From: Lewinellaceae bacterium
GTDB taxonomy: Bacteria; Bacteroidota; Bacteroidia; Chitinophagales; Saprospiraceae
Direction: 5' to 3'
NCBI GenBank assembly: GCA_016712415.1
Contig: JADJRC010000008.1
Span: 62,001 to 126,000, forward strand
Length of the DNA stretch: 64,000 bases
This document shows positions 25,935 to 34,677 of the stretch, one piece after another. The translations under genes and the position numbers were made by a program. The notes under the pieces were generated by a model. The model saw only the letters and a list, made by a program, of their open reading frames with translations, searched no databases and had not been told where the DNA came from. Position 1 is the stretch's first letter, and each line of letters begins with the position of its first letter.

Positions 25935-25966
25935 ATGTACAACGGACTTGGAAGTCCGTTGTACAT
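25935..25966. repeat. REP-like palindrome, 15-bp stem with 2-base loop
   Basis: The arms ATGTACAACGGACTT and AAGTCCGTTGTACAT are perfect complements with GG as loop. Flanking CAGG/CCTG can extend the structure after a small bulge. Palindromes around GTCCGT are, to my recollection, a recurrent intergenic class in Bacteroidota and are of the kind mobilised by REP-associated tyrosine transposases. No such transposase is in the window. Confidence 0.6.
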
Positions 25967-26493
25967 GATGCCTGGCATTGCGCACAAAGAATCAGGCGAC
26001 CGACTTGCGTCGAGCGCCTGGAAAACCTCCGTGTTATTGCTCTGCTATGGTATGATAAAATACTCCTTCAAATTTGCAGGACAGGATCAATTTACCGCCC
26101 TGTCCGGGGGAAAGGCCATTCAAAAACAGTGAAACTGTACAAAACATGCAGTGAAGCCCGTAAAGCGCGGCGTCAATACGATGTTGTCGCGCATCAAGCG
26201 CAACATGCACAACTTAAGCAACTGTGGAAAGCGGATTCGGTTGGAAAGCACGGTTTTTCGGGTTATGGTTTGTCAGAATCTTGAAATCAAAGACAGGGTG
26301 CGCCGGTCAGGGTTGCAGGTGTTTTGCCCCATATCTCCGGAAACACCCTGAAAGCCCGGATACCGTCGCCGAATGTATCCGATCAACCGACGAATAAGCC
26401 GGGTACTGCGTTGCGTTGGTGGTCTTGGGGCGTTTGTTCGACGAAGTGTTTGTGAACAAAATCATAAACTTTTTACAGCAACCCCGAAAAGGA
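25967..26493. other. Gene-free region, nothing recognised
   Basis: Between the palindrome and the GH3-like gene promoter. Short open frames here lack protein-like composition and overlap the hairpins. Weak local inverted repeats occur near 26180-26215. I see no RNA gene. Confidence 0.5.
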
Positions 26494-26501
26494 TATTTTT
26501 G
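26494..26501 (+). promoter_or_regulatory. Putative -7 box (TAnnTTTG) of the GH3-like gene
   Basis: TATTTTTG followed by C, 38 bases before the ATG at 26539. Confidence 0.5.
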
Positions 26502-26538
26502 CCCCCGTTTTTGAAAATCACACTATACCTTTTAGCCT

Positions 26539-28083
26539 ATGTCGCTGCTTGGCTCAATCATCCGGAAAGGCGCCCAATGGGGTTCCCTCGCCGCTCAGCC
26601 CCGCCTTACCGCCTCCGATCTTCAATACAAGCAGCTGCTTGCGCTGTTGCAGAAAGCAAAACACACTTCATTTGGTCGCCATCATGGATTCGCCGATATA
26701 TTGCTTTCAAACAACGCGTGGTTGAATTTCAGGGAACAGGTACCCGCTACAGATTACCAGGGCATGTACGAACGCTGGTGGTCGCGTGCACACCTGGCCG
26801 ATGAGCCGGATGTCTGCTGGCCGGGCGTTATACCTTATTACGCCCTGTCGAGCGGCACCAGTCAGGCTTCTTCCAAATATATCCCTGTCACGGAAGACAT
26901 GCTGCGTGGCATGAAACGTGGCTCCCGCCGGCTGTTTTTCGATATCACGAAATTCGGCCTCTCCGCCAAACAGTTCACGACCCAGATGTTGATGGTCGGC
27001 TCCTGCACCATGCCCAAACGGGAAGGTTTGCACTGGTCGGGCGACCTCAGCGGGATCATCGGACTGAACAGGCCCCTCTGGATCGAGCGGTACTACAAGC
27101 CGGGCCGGCATATCACCGACCTGCCCGAATGGAGCGAACGGATAGAGCGTATTGCGGACGAGGCGCCTTCCTGGGACATCGGTTTTGCCGTCAGCAATCC
27201 CATGTGGATGCAGATGATCATGGAACGCATCATCGAAAAATACAAACTGCGGAATATCCACGAGATATGGCCGAATTTCGAAGTCTTTGTACATGGCGGG
27301 GTGTTTTTCGAGCCTTACCGGCCTGTTTTTGAGCAGTTGCTGGGCCGCCCCATGCAATATGTGGACAGTTACATGGCCTCGGAGGGCTTTTTTTCCTATC
27401 AAAACCGACCGGAAACACGCGCGATGCGTATGCTGACCGATTGCGGGGTCTACTTTGAATTTGTACCGTTCACCGATGAAAATTTCAACGAAAACGGCGA
27501 CCTGCGCACGGCATTCCCCCGGACCCTGTCGCTGAACGAGGTGCAGGAAGGCGTGCCTTATGCCACGCTTATCAGCACCAATGCGGGAGCATGGCGCTAT
27601 CTGCTGGGCGATACGATCCAGTTTACCGATCTCGCCCGGTGCGAGTTCAAACTCACCGGCCGCACCAAGCAGTTTTTGTCCGTTTGCGGAGAACACCTCT
27701 CTATCGACAACCTGAACGCCGCCATCAACCATGCCGACAAGTTGCTGAACGCCGGCGTCCGCGAATTCACCGTAGCCGGCGTCCGCGATGGCTCCTTTTG
27801 GGCGCACCAGTGGTATGTATCGGTCGAAAATCCGTCCGTCACGCCGGAAGCATTTATGAAAGCGGTAGATGCGGAACTGTGCCGCCTGAACGATGACTAC
27901 GCCATAGAGCGCATCTACGCACTGCGCGAGGTGCGGGTGCAACTGCTGTCGAACGATGTATTCCTTCGATGGCTTGAAAGCCGGGGTAAACTGAACGGCC
28001 AGGCCAAGATACCGCGGGTGCTCAAGGGTGAACAATTAGCCGGGTTTGAGGCTTATTTGAGTGGGCAGGGTATTCTTGCATGA
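26539..28083 (+). CDS. GH3 family (auxin-responsive promoter-like) acyl-adenylating protein
   Basis: A 514-residue protein of the GH3 family. In plants this family conjugates amino acids to hormone acids through an acyl-adenylate; bacterial homologues have unknown substrates. Visible motifs of the ANL superfamily are PYYALSSGTSQASSKYIPVT (phosphate-binding loop, about residues 100-119), the central DSYMASEGFFSYQ (adenine-binding region) and YLLGDTIQFTDL (conserved Asp). FKLTGRTKQFLSVCGEHLS leads to the mobile C-terminal domain. The length is close to bacterial relatives. It has its own promoter. The next gene starts 27 bases after the stop, so a short operon through 28593 or further is possible. 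Confidence 0.92.
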   Translation: MSLLGSIIRKGAQWGSLAAQPRLTASDLQYKQLLALLQKAKHTSFGRHHGFADILLSNNAWLNFREQVPATDYQGMYERWWSRAHLADEPDVCWPGVIPYYALSSGTSQASSKYIPVTEDMLRGMKRGSRRLFFDITKFGLSAKQFTTQMLMVGSCTMPKREGLHWSGDLSGIIGLNRPLWIERYYKPGRHITDLPEWSERIERIADEAPSWDIGFAVSNPMWMQMIMERIIEKYKLRNIHEIWPNFEVFVHGGVFFEPYRPVFEQLLGRPMQYVDSYMASEGFFSYQNRPETRAMRMLTDCGVYFEFVPFTDENFNENGDLRTAFPRTLSLNEVQEGVPYATLISTNAGAWRYLLGDTIQFTDLARCEFKLTGRTKQFLSVCGEHLSIDNLNAAINHADKLLNAGVREFTVAGVRDGSFWAHQWYVSVENPSVTPEAFMKAVDAELCRLNDDYAIERIYALREVRVQLLSNDVFLRWLESRGKLNGQAKIPRVLKGEQLAGFEAYLSGQGILA

Positions 28084-28110
28084 CCTGTACCCGGAAAATT
28101 CTCTTGTACA

Positions 28111-28593
28111 ATGAAATTGAACTTCGCCGACTTTGTATCCAAATTTCCCCCTGTCAGCATGCCTGTCACGCTGGGAGAGGATACGCACCATTTATTCAGC
28201 ACGGAAAACCCGCCGCTCCCGGAAGCGCTGATTTCCACGTATATACAACCCACCGAAGCGGCGGTTGCCGACGACGCGTTTACGGAATATGTCCCCTGCT
28301 TTGCTATCGACAATACCAAAGAGTTCATCGCACTCGTCTGGTGGAAAGCAGAACTGATGAACTACGAATACGTACTCGCTACTTTTAATATACGCGGCGA
28401 ACTCATTGACCGCGAGGTGATTGCCTACACCAGGATAGAAGATGGGAAAGTGCACCGCGCTGTGGCAACGATCAACGGCGAATTTGAACTCGATATCGCC
28501 CTGGGCACCTCCTACGGTTCTGAGGACCTGTTGGACCCCTCCACGTCCCGGACGCTTCACCTGGAGATTCTGGCGAGCGGCGAAATTGCCTGA
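28111..28593 (+). CDS. Conserved hypothetical protein, 160 residues
   Basis: A soluble, acidic protein with strand-rich composition (YVPCFAIDNTKEFIALVWW, YEYVLATFNIRGELIDRE, VHRAVATINGEFELDIALG). No signal peptide or membrane segment. I do not recognise a named family. It starts 27 bases after the GH3-like gene and ends 55 bases before the GMC oxidoreductase, so co-expression with either is plausible. Confidence 0.7.
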   Translation: MKLNFADFVSKFPPVSMPVTLGEDTHHLFSTENPPLPEALISTYIQPTEAAVADDAFTEYVPCFAIDNTKEFIALVWWKAELMNYEYVLATFNIRGELIDREVIAYTRIEDGKVHRAVATINGEFELDIALGTSYGSEDLLDPSTSRTLHLEILASGEIA

Positions 28594-28635
28594 CCCCGGA
28601 GTGCTGAAACCGGCAGGATGAAGCGACTTGTACTT

Positions 28636-28643
28636 TATATTTG
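28636..28643 (+). promoter_or_regulatory. Possible -7 box (TAnnTTTG) directly before the GMC oxidoreductase
   Basis: TATATTTG followed by C ends six bases before the ATG at 28649, so transcription from it would begin at or next to the start codon. Either the mRNA is nearly leaderless or the match is accidental. Confidence 0.3.
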
Positions 28644-28648
28644 CTGTC

Positions 28649-30598
28649 ATGAACCGACGCCTTTCCGCCTTATCCGCGCTCTGTGATGCCTTTATCCCGG
28701 CCATTTCAAAAACGGACGACCCCGACGGCTATTGGGCGAGAAAGGCGAGCGATGTGCAGGCGCCCGAGCGGATACTCGAACTGCTGGCCGGCGTCAAAGC
28801 CGAAGACAAGGTACAGTTCGACCAGTTGCTTTTTCTGATATCAAGTCCCTTGCTCGGATTGACGTGGTTTGGTCCGCTCAAACCCGCCGACCGTCTTACC
28901 CCGTCCCAATGCACTGATCTGCTGCGACACTGGGCTGAGAGTCCGCTGCCCCAGTTGCGCAACGCATTCAATGTGCTGCGCAAACTCACGGCATTGATCT
29001 TTTTCGGGGATATCCCGGCCGGAGCATCTGTTAATCCAAATTGGAAAACGATTGGTTATCAGCTGTTTAATTCATATGTGCAACCGGATCCTGCGCCACT
29101 GCCTGTCTTTCGGCCGCAACCTGGGGCGACGCTGGATTGCGATGTGCTGGTGATCGGCAGCGGCGCCGGCGGAAGCATCGTGGCGGCGGAACTTGCGGCA
29201 GCGGGCTGCGATGTACTGATCGTTGAAAAAGGCGACTATGCACCCACACACGCATTTAACCAACAGGAATTGCCCATGTTGCGCCGGCATTTTGAGTCGG
29301 GCGGATTGCTTACCTCGCAGGATGGCGCGGTAACCGTGCTGGCGGGCAGTACGCTGGGGGGTGGCACTACGATCAACTGGGCCGGTGCGCTGCGCACGCC
29401 GGACTATGTGCTGGAAGAGTGGGCCAGGGAGCACGACAACCCGCATTTCCTGGAGCCGGCCTATGAAAAGGGGTTCGACATGGTGGAACACCGGAACTCA
29501 GTTGGCGCGGGTTTTCAGCACGATATCCAGAACCAATTGCTGCTCGACGCAGCCGCTACAATGGGATACCGCGCAGGCGCCATTCCTATGAATATGCGTT
29601 TCCCCGAGAATCTGCCACAGGATGTCGCCTGGAAGGCTGCCGGCTATTCCTGTTACGGCGATGCCTACGGGATCAAGCAGGGAGCCGTTCAGACTTTTTT
29701 GCCGGATGCCGTTGCGCATGGTGCGCGCATCCTCCCGAATATTGATATACAGCGAATTATCGTAAAAAATGGCGAGGCAGTCGGCGCCGAAGGCGCCGGA
29801 TTACGCATCCATGCACGCCGTGTTGTGGCTGCTGCAGGAGCCCTGCACACCCCGGTGTTACTGCTGAAAAGTGGTTTGACGCACCCGCATATTGGCCGAA
29901 ACCTTTACCTGCACCCTGTGGCGGCAGTCGGCGCATTTTACCAACAGGAAACACAACCCTGGTACGGCCCCATGATGTCGGTCATCGTCCGGGAATTTGA
30001 GCGGCTCGACCGCAACTGGGGCGTGCGCATCGAATGTCCGCCGCTACACCCCGGCCTGGCTGCTTTCGCGATGGGTTGGGACGGCGGGGAGCGCTTCAAA
30101 GCCGACCTGATGGATATCAGTCATTTGGGGGTACACATTTGCCTGACCCGCGATCGCTTTGGCGGGAAAGTATCTGTGGGAAAACGATCCGGGCAACCCG
30201 TAATTCATTACAGACTAAATGATTACGACAAACAACACCTGCTTAGAGGTATGCTGGAATCGGTACGCCTGCACCATGCTGCCGGGGCAGAACGCATTTC
30301 TGTCATGCACAACCAGCCGGTGCATTTCAGTCCTGATAAAGGTCGCCTGGAGGCATTTTTAAAAGAAATTCGGGCAAAAAACTGGGGCGCCAACCATTTC
30401 AGCCTCTTCTCCGCGCACCAAATGGGTACCTGCCGCATGGGGGGCCGTAAAGACTATCCGGTCAAGCCCGACGGCGAAACCCGTGAAGTGCGCAACCTTT
30501 TTGTAGCCGACGCCAGCCTGTTCCCCTCCGCCAGCGGCGCCAACCCCATGCTCAGCATACAGGCGCTTGCCTGCTGGGTGGCAAGGCAGGTCGGGTGA
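28649..30598 (+). CDS. GMC family FAD-dependent oxidoreductase (long-chain alcohol oxidase-like)
   Basis: A 649-residue flavoprotein. Residues 1-130 are a helical domain like the gluconate 2-dehydrogenase subunit 3 or FAO N-terminus (LSALCDAFIPAIS). The FAD-binding Rossmann motif DVLVIGSGAGGSIVAAELA is at about 165-185. GGGTTINWAGALRTPDYVLEEWA is a GMC signature, and the C-terminus has HQMGTCRMGG, then FVADASLFPSASGANPMLSI with the conserved end of GMC oxidases. The arrangement resembles long-chain fatty alcohol oxidases. The substrate is an alcohol of unknown nature. The ATG at 28649 was preferred to an upstream TTG. The stop codon is followed at once by the heptanucleotide repeat. Confidence 0.9.
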   Translation: MNRRLSALSALCDAFIPAISKTDDPDGYWARKASDVQAPERILELLAGVKAEDKVQFDQLLFLISSPLLGLTWFGPLKPADRLTPSQCTDLLRHWAESPLPQLRNAFNVLRKLTALIFFGDIPAGASVNPNWKTIGYQLFNSYVQPDPAPLPVFRPQPGATLDCDVLVIGSGAGGSIVAAELAAAGCDVLIVEKGDYAPTHAFNQQELPMLRRHFESGGLLTSQDGAVTVLAGSTLGGGTTINWAGALRTPDYVLEEWAREHDNPHFLEPAYEKGFDMVEHRNSVGAGFQHDIQNQLLLDAAATMGYRAGAIPMNMRFPENLPQDVAWKAAGYSCYGDAYGIKQGAVQTFLPDAVAHGARILPNIDIQRIIVKNGEAVGAEGAGLRIHARRVVAAAGALHTPVLLLKSGLTHPHIGRNLYLHPVAAVGAFYQQETQPWYGPMMSVIVREFERLDRNWGVRIECPPLHPGLAAFAMGWDGGERFKADLMDISHLGVHICLTRDRFGGKVSVGKRSGQPVIHYRLNDYDKQHLLRGMLESVRLHHAAGAERISVMHNQPVHFSPDKGRLEAFLKEIRAKNWGANHFSLFSAHQMGTCRMGGRKDYPVKPDGETREVRNLFVADASLFPSASGANPMLSIQALACWVARQVG

Positions 30599-30602
30599 TT
30601 TT

Positions 30603-30750
30603 GTCATTCTTCATTTGTCATTGCCGTCATTCGTCATTCGTCATTGTCATTCGTCATTCGTCATTATAGTCATTCGTCATTATAGTCAACTAATCACTTA
30701 CCACTTACCACTTACCACTTACCACTTACCACTTACCACTTACCCACTTG
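30603..30750. repeat. Heptanucleotide repeat tract, second locus
   Basis: TCATTCG-type units with insertions (30604-30690) followed by CACTTAC units (30695-30748), repeating the order seen at 6187-6271 with one base changed in the second motif. The remaining 146 bases to the next gene hold nothing recognised. Confidence 0.88.
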
Positions 30751-30896
30751 TTAAAAATTTCCTATCGCATATATCCACACCGTGAATCGCAGTTTGTGGC
30801 ATTGAATTTGAGCCGATTCGGGGGTAAAACCTTTCATGCGGATTCCCTGAACGGCGCCGCCTTTATCGTTTAATCATTGATTTAATCAGTCTGCTA

Positions 30897-33800
30897 ATGT
30901 CCCGATCCGATTACGCTAATGCGCTGACAGCCAATGTCGTGCGCCTACTATTCGCGACAGGGCTTTCCCTTTTGGGGCTGCCGCTCGCCACCTTCGGCCA
31001 ATGCACACTTTCCTGCAACGACGGACTCAATATCTCCCTCGACGCCACCGGCCAGGCACAGATTACCACACAACTGATCGCGCCGAATGCCGCCGTCTCC
31101 TGCCCGGGCCAGTTGCAATTGAGGCTTTTTAACCAGCAGGGTTTTCTTATTTCGGGCAATACGCTCGATTGCAGTTATATCGGGCAAACGATCACGGCAC
31201 AGGTTAAGCACCTTGCTTCCGGCAACAGTTGTTCCGGTACCCTGCAGGTGTACGATGCACTTCCGCCGGTCGTCGTTTGTTCGGAAAAATTCATCTTCTG
31301 CAACCAGGATGCTACGCCCGGCGCCATCGGATTGCCGGTGATGACTGATAACTGCACGGCATCCGGCGAATTGAATTACACGTATTCCGATAGCGAAGAG
31401 GCTTTGCCCTGCGGTACGTTTCAGAACGGCGTTCCGGTAAACAAACGCATCGACCGGACATGGTTTGTGACCGATGCGCAGGGCAACTCAACGACTTGCG
31501 TTCAGAAAATATGGCTGAAGCATATAACGCTCGCAGGAATCGTTTTCCCGCCCAGCCTGGACGGAGTCTCTGCCCCCGCCCTGCAATGCGGGCAGGACCC
31601 CTACGACCTGCTGCTGACCGGTCAGCCGACAGTCGACAGTATTCCGATCGACAATTCGCCCGATTGTGAGTTCGGCATCACCTATGCCGATCAAATGATC
31701 GACATCTGTCCGCCTGCCGGGTTTTCCATCTTGCGTACCTGGACGGCCATTGATTTTTGCAGCGGCACGCTTTCCAACCGCCTGCAGATCATCAAGGTAC
31801 AGGACAAGACGCCGCCGGAAATGATTTTGCCCGGCGATATGACCGTCGGTACAGACGGGTTTTTGTGTTCCGGAACGGTATTCCTGCCCCAGGCAGATGT
31901 CTCGGACGATTGTTCTGCCGTAACAGTAACTACTTCCTGGGCCTACGGAAGCGGTTTCGGACCCTTTCCGGCCGTTGGAATGGGCGCCCATGTCGTGACA
32001 TACACAGCCACAGACGCCTGTGGAAACACTTCTACTGCAACGCTGTCCGTTACCGTGGAAGATACCAGCCCTCCACAGGCCATCTGCTCATCCAATCTAC
32101 AGGTATCGGTGTCTACCAACGGTATCGGGTTTGTAAATGCCGGTTCCGTCGATCAGGGGAGTTTCGACAACTGCGGACCGGTTTCGCTGAGTATCAGCCG
32201 CGACGATATCCTGTTTTTCCCGGCTCTGGAAGTCAGTTGTGCGGACATCGGCACGACGCTGGAGGTCTTCCTCAAGGTGACCGATGCGGTGGGGCTGGAA
32301 AACCAGTGTACTGCGGAAGTGAACGTGCGGGACCTTCTGAAGCCGAATATTTTTTGTCCTGCGAATGTGCTGCTGACCTGCCAGCAGGATCACCTGGATA
32401 CACAGTTGACCGGTCTGGCAAATGCCAGTGATAACTGCGGTTTGCAAAGCATTGATTTTGTTGATTTTGGGACCTTAAGTGCCTGCAACACCGGTACGCT
32501 GCAACGCCTGTGGACCGCAGTGGACGAGGCCGGGAATACAAAATCCTGCGTGCAGCAGGTCGTACTGCAAAGCATGAGCAATATCGATGTGGTATTTCCA
32601 CAGGATGTGACAGTAAACGGCTGTGCCGACCCGGCAACCACGGAGCCTCCGGCGACCGGCGAACCGGCAATCGACGGGCAGTACTGTTCGCCGCTTTCAA
32701 TCACCTATACCGATCAGGTTTTTTCCAATCCGCCGCCGCCGGTGTGCACCCGTATCCTGCGCAGTTGGAAGGTGATCGACTTTTGCATTTACGATCCGAA
32801 CGATGATTCTACAGGTATCTGGGAGCATACACAAATCGTCGATATCATCGATGTCGTGCCGCCTGTGCTGATTGCACCTTCCGATGTTACTGTCGGGGTG
32901 GACCAGGCCGGTTGCGTGGCTTCTGTGGCCATTCAGGACGCTCAGGCGATCGATTGCGGCAGCATATCGGTAGAAAACAACAGTTCGTACGCCATTTCGG
33001 GAGATGCGAATGCTTCCGGGCAGTATCCTGTCGGGATACATGCGGTCGTGTTTACGGCCACCGACAATTGCGGCAACAGCATTCAGCAAACCATGACGAT
33101 AACCGTGGCCGACCTCAGTGCCCCTGCGGCGATATGCAAAAGCGACCTCGCGGTCAGTCTCGACACTTCTGGACAGGCCATGCCTCCGGCAGCGCTGTTT
33201 GACGGCGGCTCCACCGACAATTGCTCTCCTGCAAGTGCATTGATCTTTTCCGTATTTCCCGAAGTTTTTGATTGTCAAAGTGCTGGTTTGCAACAGGTTG
33301 TACTTACAGTATCCGACGAGGCCGGCAATACGGCTTCCTGTCAGACGACGGTCAACATCACCGACCCTTCCGGCGCCTGTCTGCCCCCGCCGCCGCCATC
33401 GTTCCAGATCGAAGGCACAATCCGGACGCCGCAGTCCGTTCCGGTGGCGGGCATCCCGGTTGATCTTACCGGCGACGGCTTTTTTGAAGCCGCAGATTGC
33501 GACAGTACCGGGTATTATTTTTTTGAAGACATTCCTGCGGCGAATATTTACACCCTCCGGCCCCGCAACAACGCCAACTGGCTGAACGGCGTGTCTACTT
33601 TCGACCTGGTGCTGATCTCCAAACACATTCTGGGGCTCGACACGCTCGATACACCCTACCGGCTCATTGCGGCCGATGCCAACCGCTCGGGTTCCATCAC
33701 CACATTCGACATTGTCCAGTTGCGCAAACTCATCCTGGGCATCACGGATACGGTGGCCGGCAATACATCCTGGCGTTTTGTTGATGCTAAATACACCTTT

Positions 33801-34022
33801 CCCGATCCCGGCAACCCGTTCGGCGGGGCTTTTCCGGAGTCCATATTTCTGGGCGCCCTGGACTCCGATATGGTTGACCAGGATTTTATCGGGGTGAAAA
33901 TCGGCGACCTGAACAACACCACCAATCCGGCCGATGCGCGAACCCCGACCGATACGTTGCTGCTTCGGGTCCCGGCATGGCGATGCAGGCCCCATCTGCA
34001 TACGACATACCTGTTTCGCTAA
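30897..34022 (+). CDS. HYR-repeat and dockerin-like portion of the split surface protein
   Basis: 1041 codons. Residues 1-35 are a signal peptide of N-terminal extended type ending at TFGQC. About eight Cys-paired immunoglobulin-like repeats follow, several with the HYR-like pattern (DKTPPEMILPGDMTVGTD, VGMGAHVVTYTATDACGNTS, VGIHAVVFTATDNCGNSIQ). From about residue 840 there is a carboxypeptidase-regulatory-like fold (IEGTIRTPQSVPVAGIPVDL). A dockerin-like pair comes next (NGVSTFDLVLISKHILGL, then AADANRSGSITTFDIVQLRK) and KIGDLNNT. The last 19 codons are out of frame with the paralogues and are probably not native. Surface adhesion or matrix role inferred from architecture. Confidence 0.85.
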   Translation: MSRSDYANALTANVVRLLFATGLSLLGLPLATFGQCTLSCNDGLNISLDATGQAQITTQLIAPNAAVSCPGQLQLRLFNQQGFLISGNTLDCSYIGQTITAQVKHLASGNSCSGTLQVYDALPPVVVCSEKFIFCNQDATPGAIGLPVMTDNCTASGELNYTYSDSEEALPCGTFQNGVPVNKRIDRTWFVTDAQGNSTTCVQKIWLKHITLAGIVFPPSLDGVSAPALQCGQDPYDLLLTGQPTVDSIPIDNSPDCEFGITYADQMIDICPPAGFSILRTWTAIDFCSGTLSNRLQIIKVQDKTPPEMILPGDMTVGTDGFLCSGTVFLPQADVSDDCSAVTVTTSWAYGSGFGPFPAVGMGAHVVTYTATDACGNTSTATLSVTVEDTSPPQAICSSNLQVSVSTNGIGFVNAGSVDQGSFDNCGPVSLSISRDDILFFPALEVSCADIGTTLEVFLKVTDAVGLENQCTAEVNVRDLLKPNIFCPANVLLTCQQDHLDTQLTGLANASDNCGLQSIDFVDFGTLSACNTGTLQRLWTAVDEAGNTKSCVQQVVLQSMSNIDVVFPQDVTVNGCADPATTEPPATGEPAIDGQYCSPLSITYTDQVFSNPPPPVCTRILRSWKVIDFCIYDPNDDSTGIWEHTQIVDIIDVVPPVLIAPSDVTVGVDQAGCVASVAIQDAQAIDCGSISVENNSSYAISGDANASGQYPVGIHAVVFTATDNCGNSIQQTMTITVADLSAPAAICKSDLAVSLDTSGQAMPPAALFDGGSTDNCSPASALIFSVFPEVFDCQSAGLQQVVLTVSDEAGNTASCQTTVNITDPSGACLPPPPPSFQIEGTIRTPQSVPVAGIPVDLTGDGFFEAADCDSTGYYFFEDIPAANIYTLRPRNNANWLNGVSTFDLVLISKHILGLDTLDTPYRLIAADANRSGSITTFDIVQLRKLILGITDTVAGNTSWRFVDAKYTFPDPGNPFGGAFPESIFLGALDSDMVDQDFIGVKIGDLNNTTNPADARTPTDTLLLRVPAWRCRPHLHTTYLFR

Positions 34023-34639
34023 AAAACTGGTCGCAACTCGACGGTTTTCAGTTTGAACTGGCGCTTGATCCGGAAAAGGCAACACTTCTGGAGATCGAAT
34101 TCAGGCGCCCGGAAATACTGGGCGAGGCGCATGTAGCGGTGCTCCCGGAAGGGAAAATTGCCGTCAGTTGGGTCAATGAATCGGGCCGGAAATACCTGGA
34201 TGCCGATTCGGTTTTGTTTGTGCTGCACCTGTCCATGCCGGCGCCTGCCGGTACACAGGCATTATTGCACGTAAACGATGAACGGCTGTTGCCGGAGGTG
34301 TATAATGTTGAAAACGACTTGTTCGCGTCGTTAAAAATGCAATACGGCGTCGAGGGGGAAAATAGACAAGCCTTGCGCTTGACGCAGCCTGCCTTCCCCA
34401 ATCCGTTCTGCAGCGAGGTCATCTTGCCCTTTGCATTAAACAAGCCGGACGAGTTGTCGCTGCGCGTATCAGACGCGACGGGCAACATCGTGTTCCACCG
34501 CCGGCAGTATTTTGCTGCGGGGCCCGGGGAATGGCATATCCGGCAAACAGACCTTCCAGCCCCGGGGATGTACTATTTCCAGATAATTGTACCGGGAGAA
34601 TTGCCTGCCGGAGGAAAAATATTGCTGCTGTGTGATTGA
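33977..34639 (+). CDS. Cohesin-like and T9SS type A portion of the split surface protein
   Basis: 220 codons in the second frame; the ATG shown is internal to the ancestral gene. Residues 10-115 (IPVSLKNWSQLDGFQFELAL, VAVLPEGKIAVSWVNESG, LHLSMPAPAGTQALLHV) have the strand order and motifs of a cohesin-like domain. The C-terminus is a type A sorting domain: LTQPAFPNPFCSEVILPF, LRVSDATGNIVFHR and GMYYFQIIVPG. Without this part the first-frame product could not be exported and anchored by T9SS. Converges with the AraC gene 38 bases later. Confidence 0.8.
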   Translation: MAMQAPSAYDIPVSLKNWSQLDGFQFELALDPEKATLLEIEFRRPEILGEAHVAVLPEGKIAVSWVNESGRKYLDADSVLFVLHLSMPAPAGTQALLHVNDERLLPEVYNVENDLFASLKMQYGVEGENRQALRLTQPAFPNPFCSEVILPFALNKPDELSLRVSDATGNIVFHRRQYFAAGPGEWHIRQTDLPAPGMYYFQIIVPGELPAGGKILLLCD

Positions 34640-34677
34640 ATGCCGACGTAAAACCGGGATGCATTTCCCCATACGTC

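Larger units (their letters stand above)
30897..34639 (+). pseudogene. Frameshifted HYR/dockerin/T9SS surface protein (whole locus)
   Basis: Two overlapping open frames together encode one protein of about 1246 residues. Frame 1 runs 30897-34022 and leaves its homology at about residue 1023 (after the TLLLRVP segment). The matching continuation is in a second frame from 33977, ending at 34639. One base missing between 33961 and 33977 would restore a continuous reading through GMAMQAPSAYDIPV. The paralogues at 47959-54529 and 59947-62124 have the dockerin block followed without interruption by the domain found in the second frame, which supports a single ancestral gene. Whether the break is biological or a consensus error cannot be decided here. 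Confidence 0.8.

Noticed and set aside
25782..26132. 116-codon plus-strand frame after the DUF6249 gene
   Set aside because: It runs through both hairpins and has no protein-like composition.
26707..28035. 442-codon minus-strand frame
   Set aside because: Antisense to the GH3-like gene, whose conserved motifs are on the plus strand.
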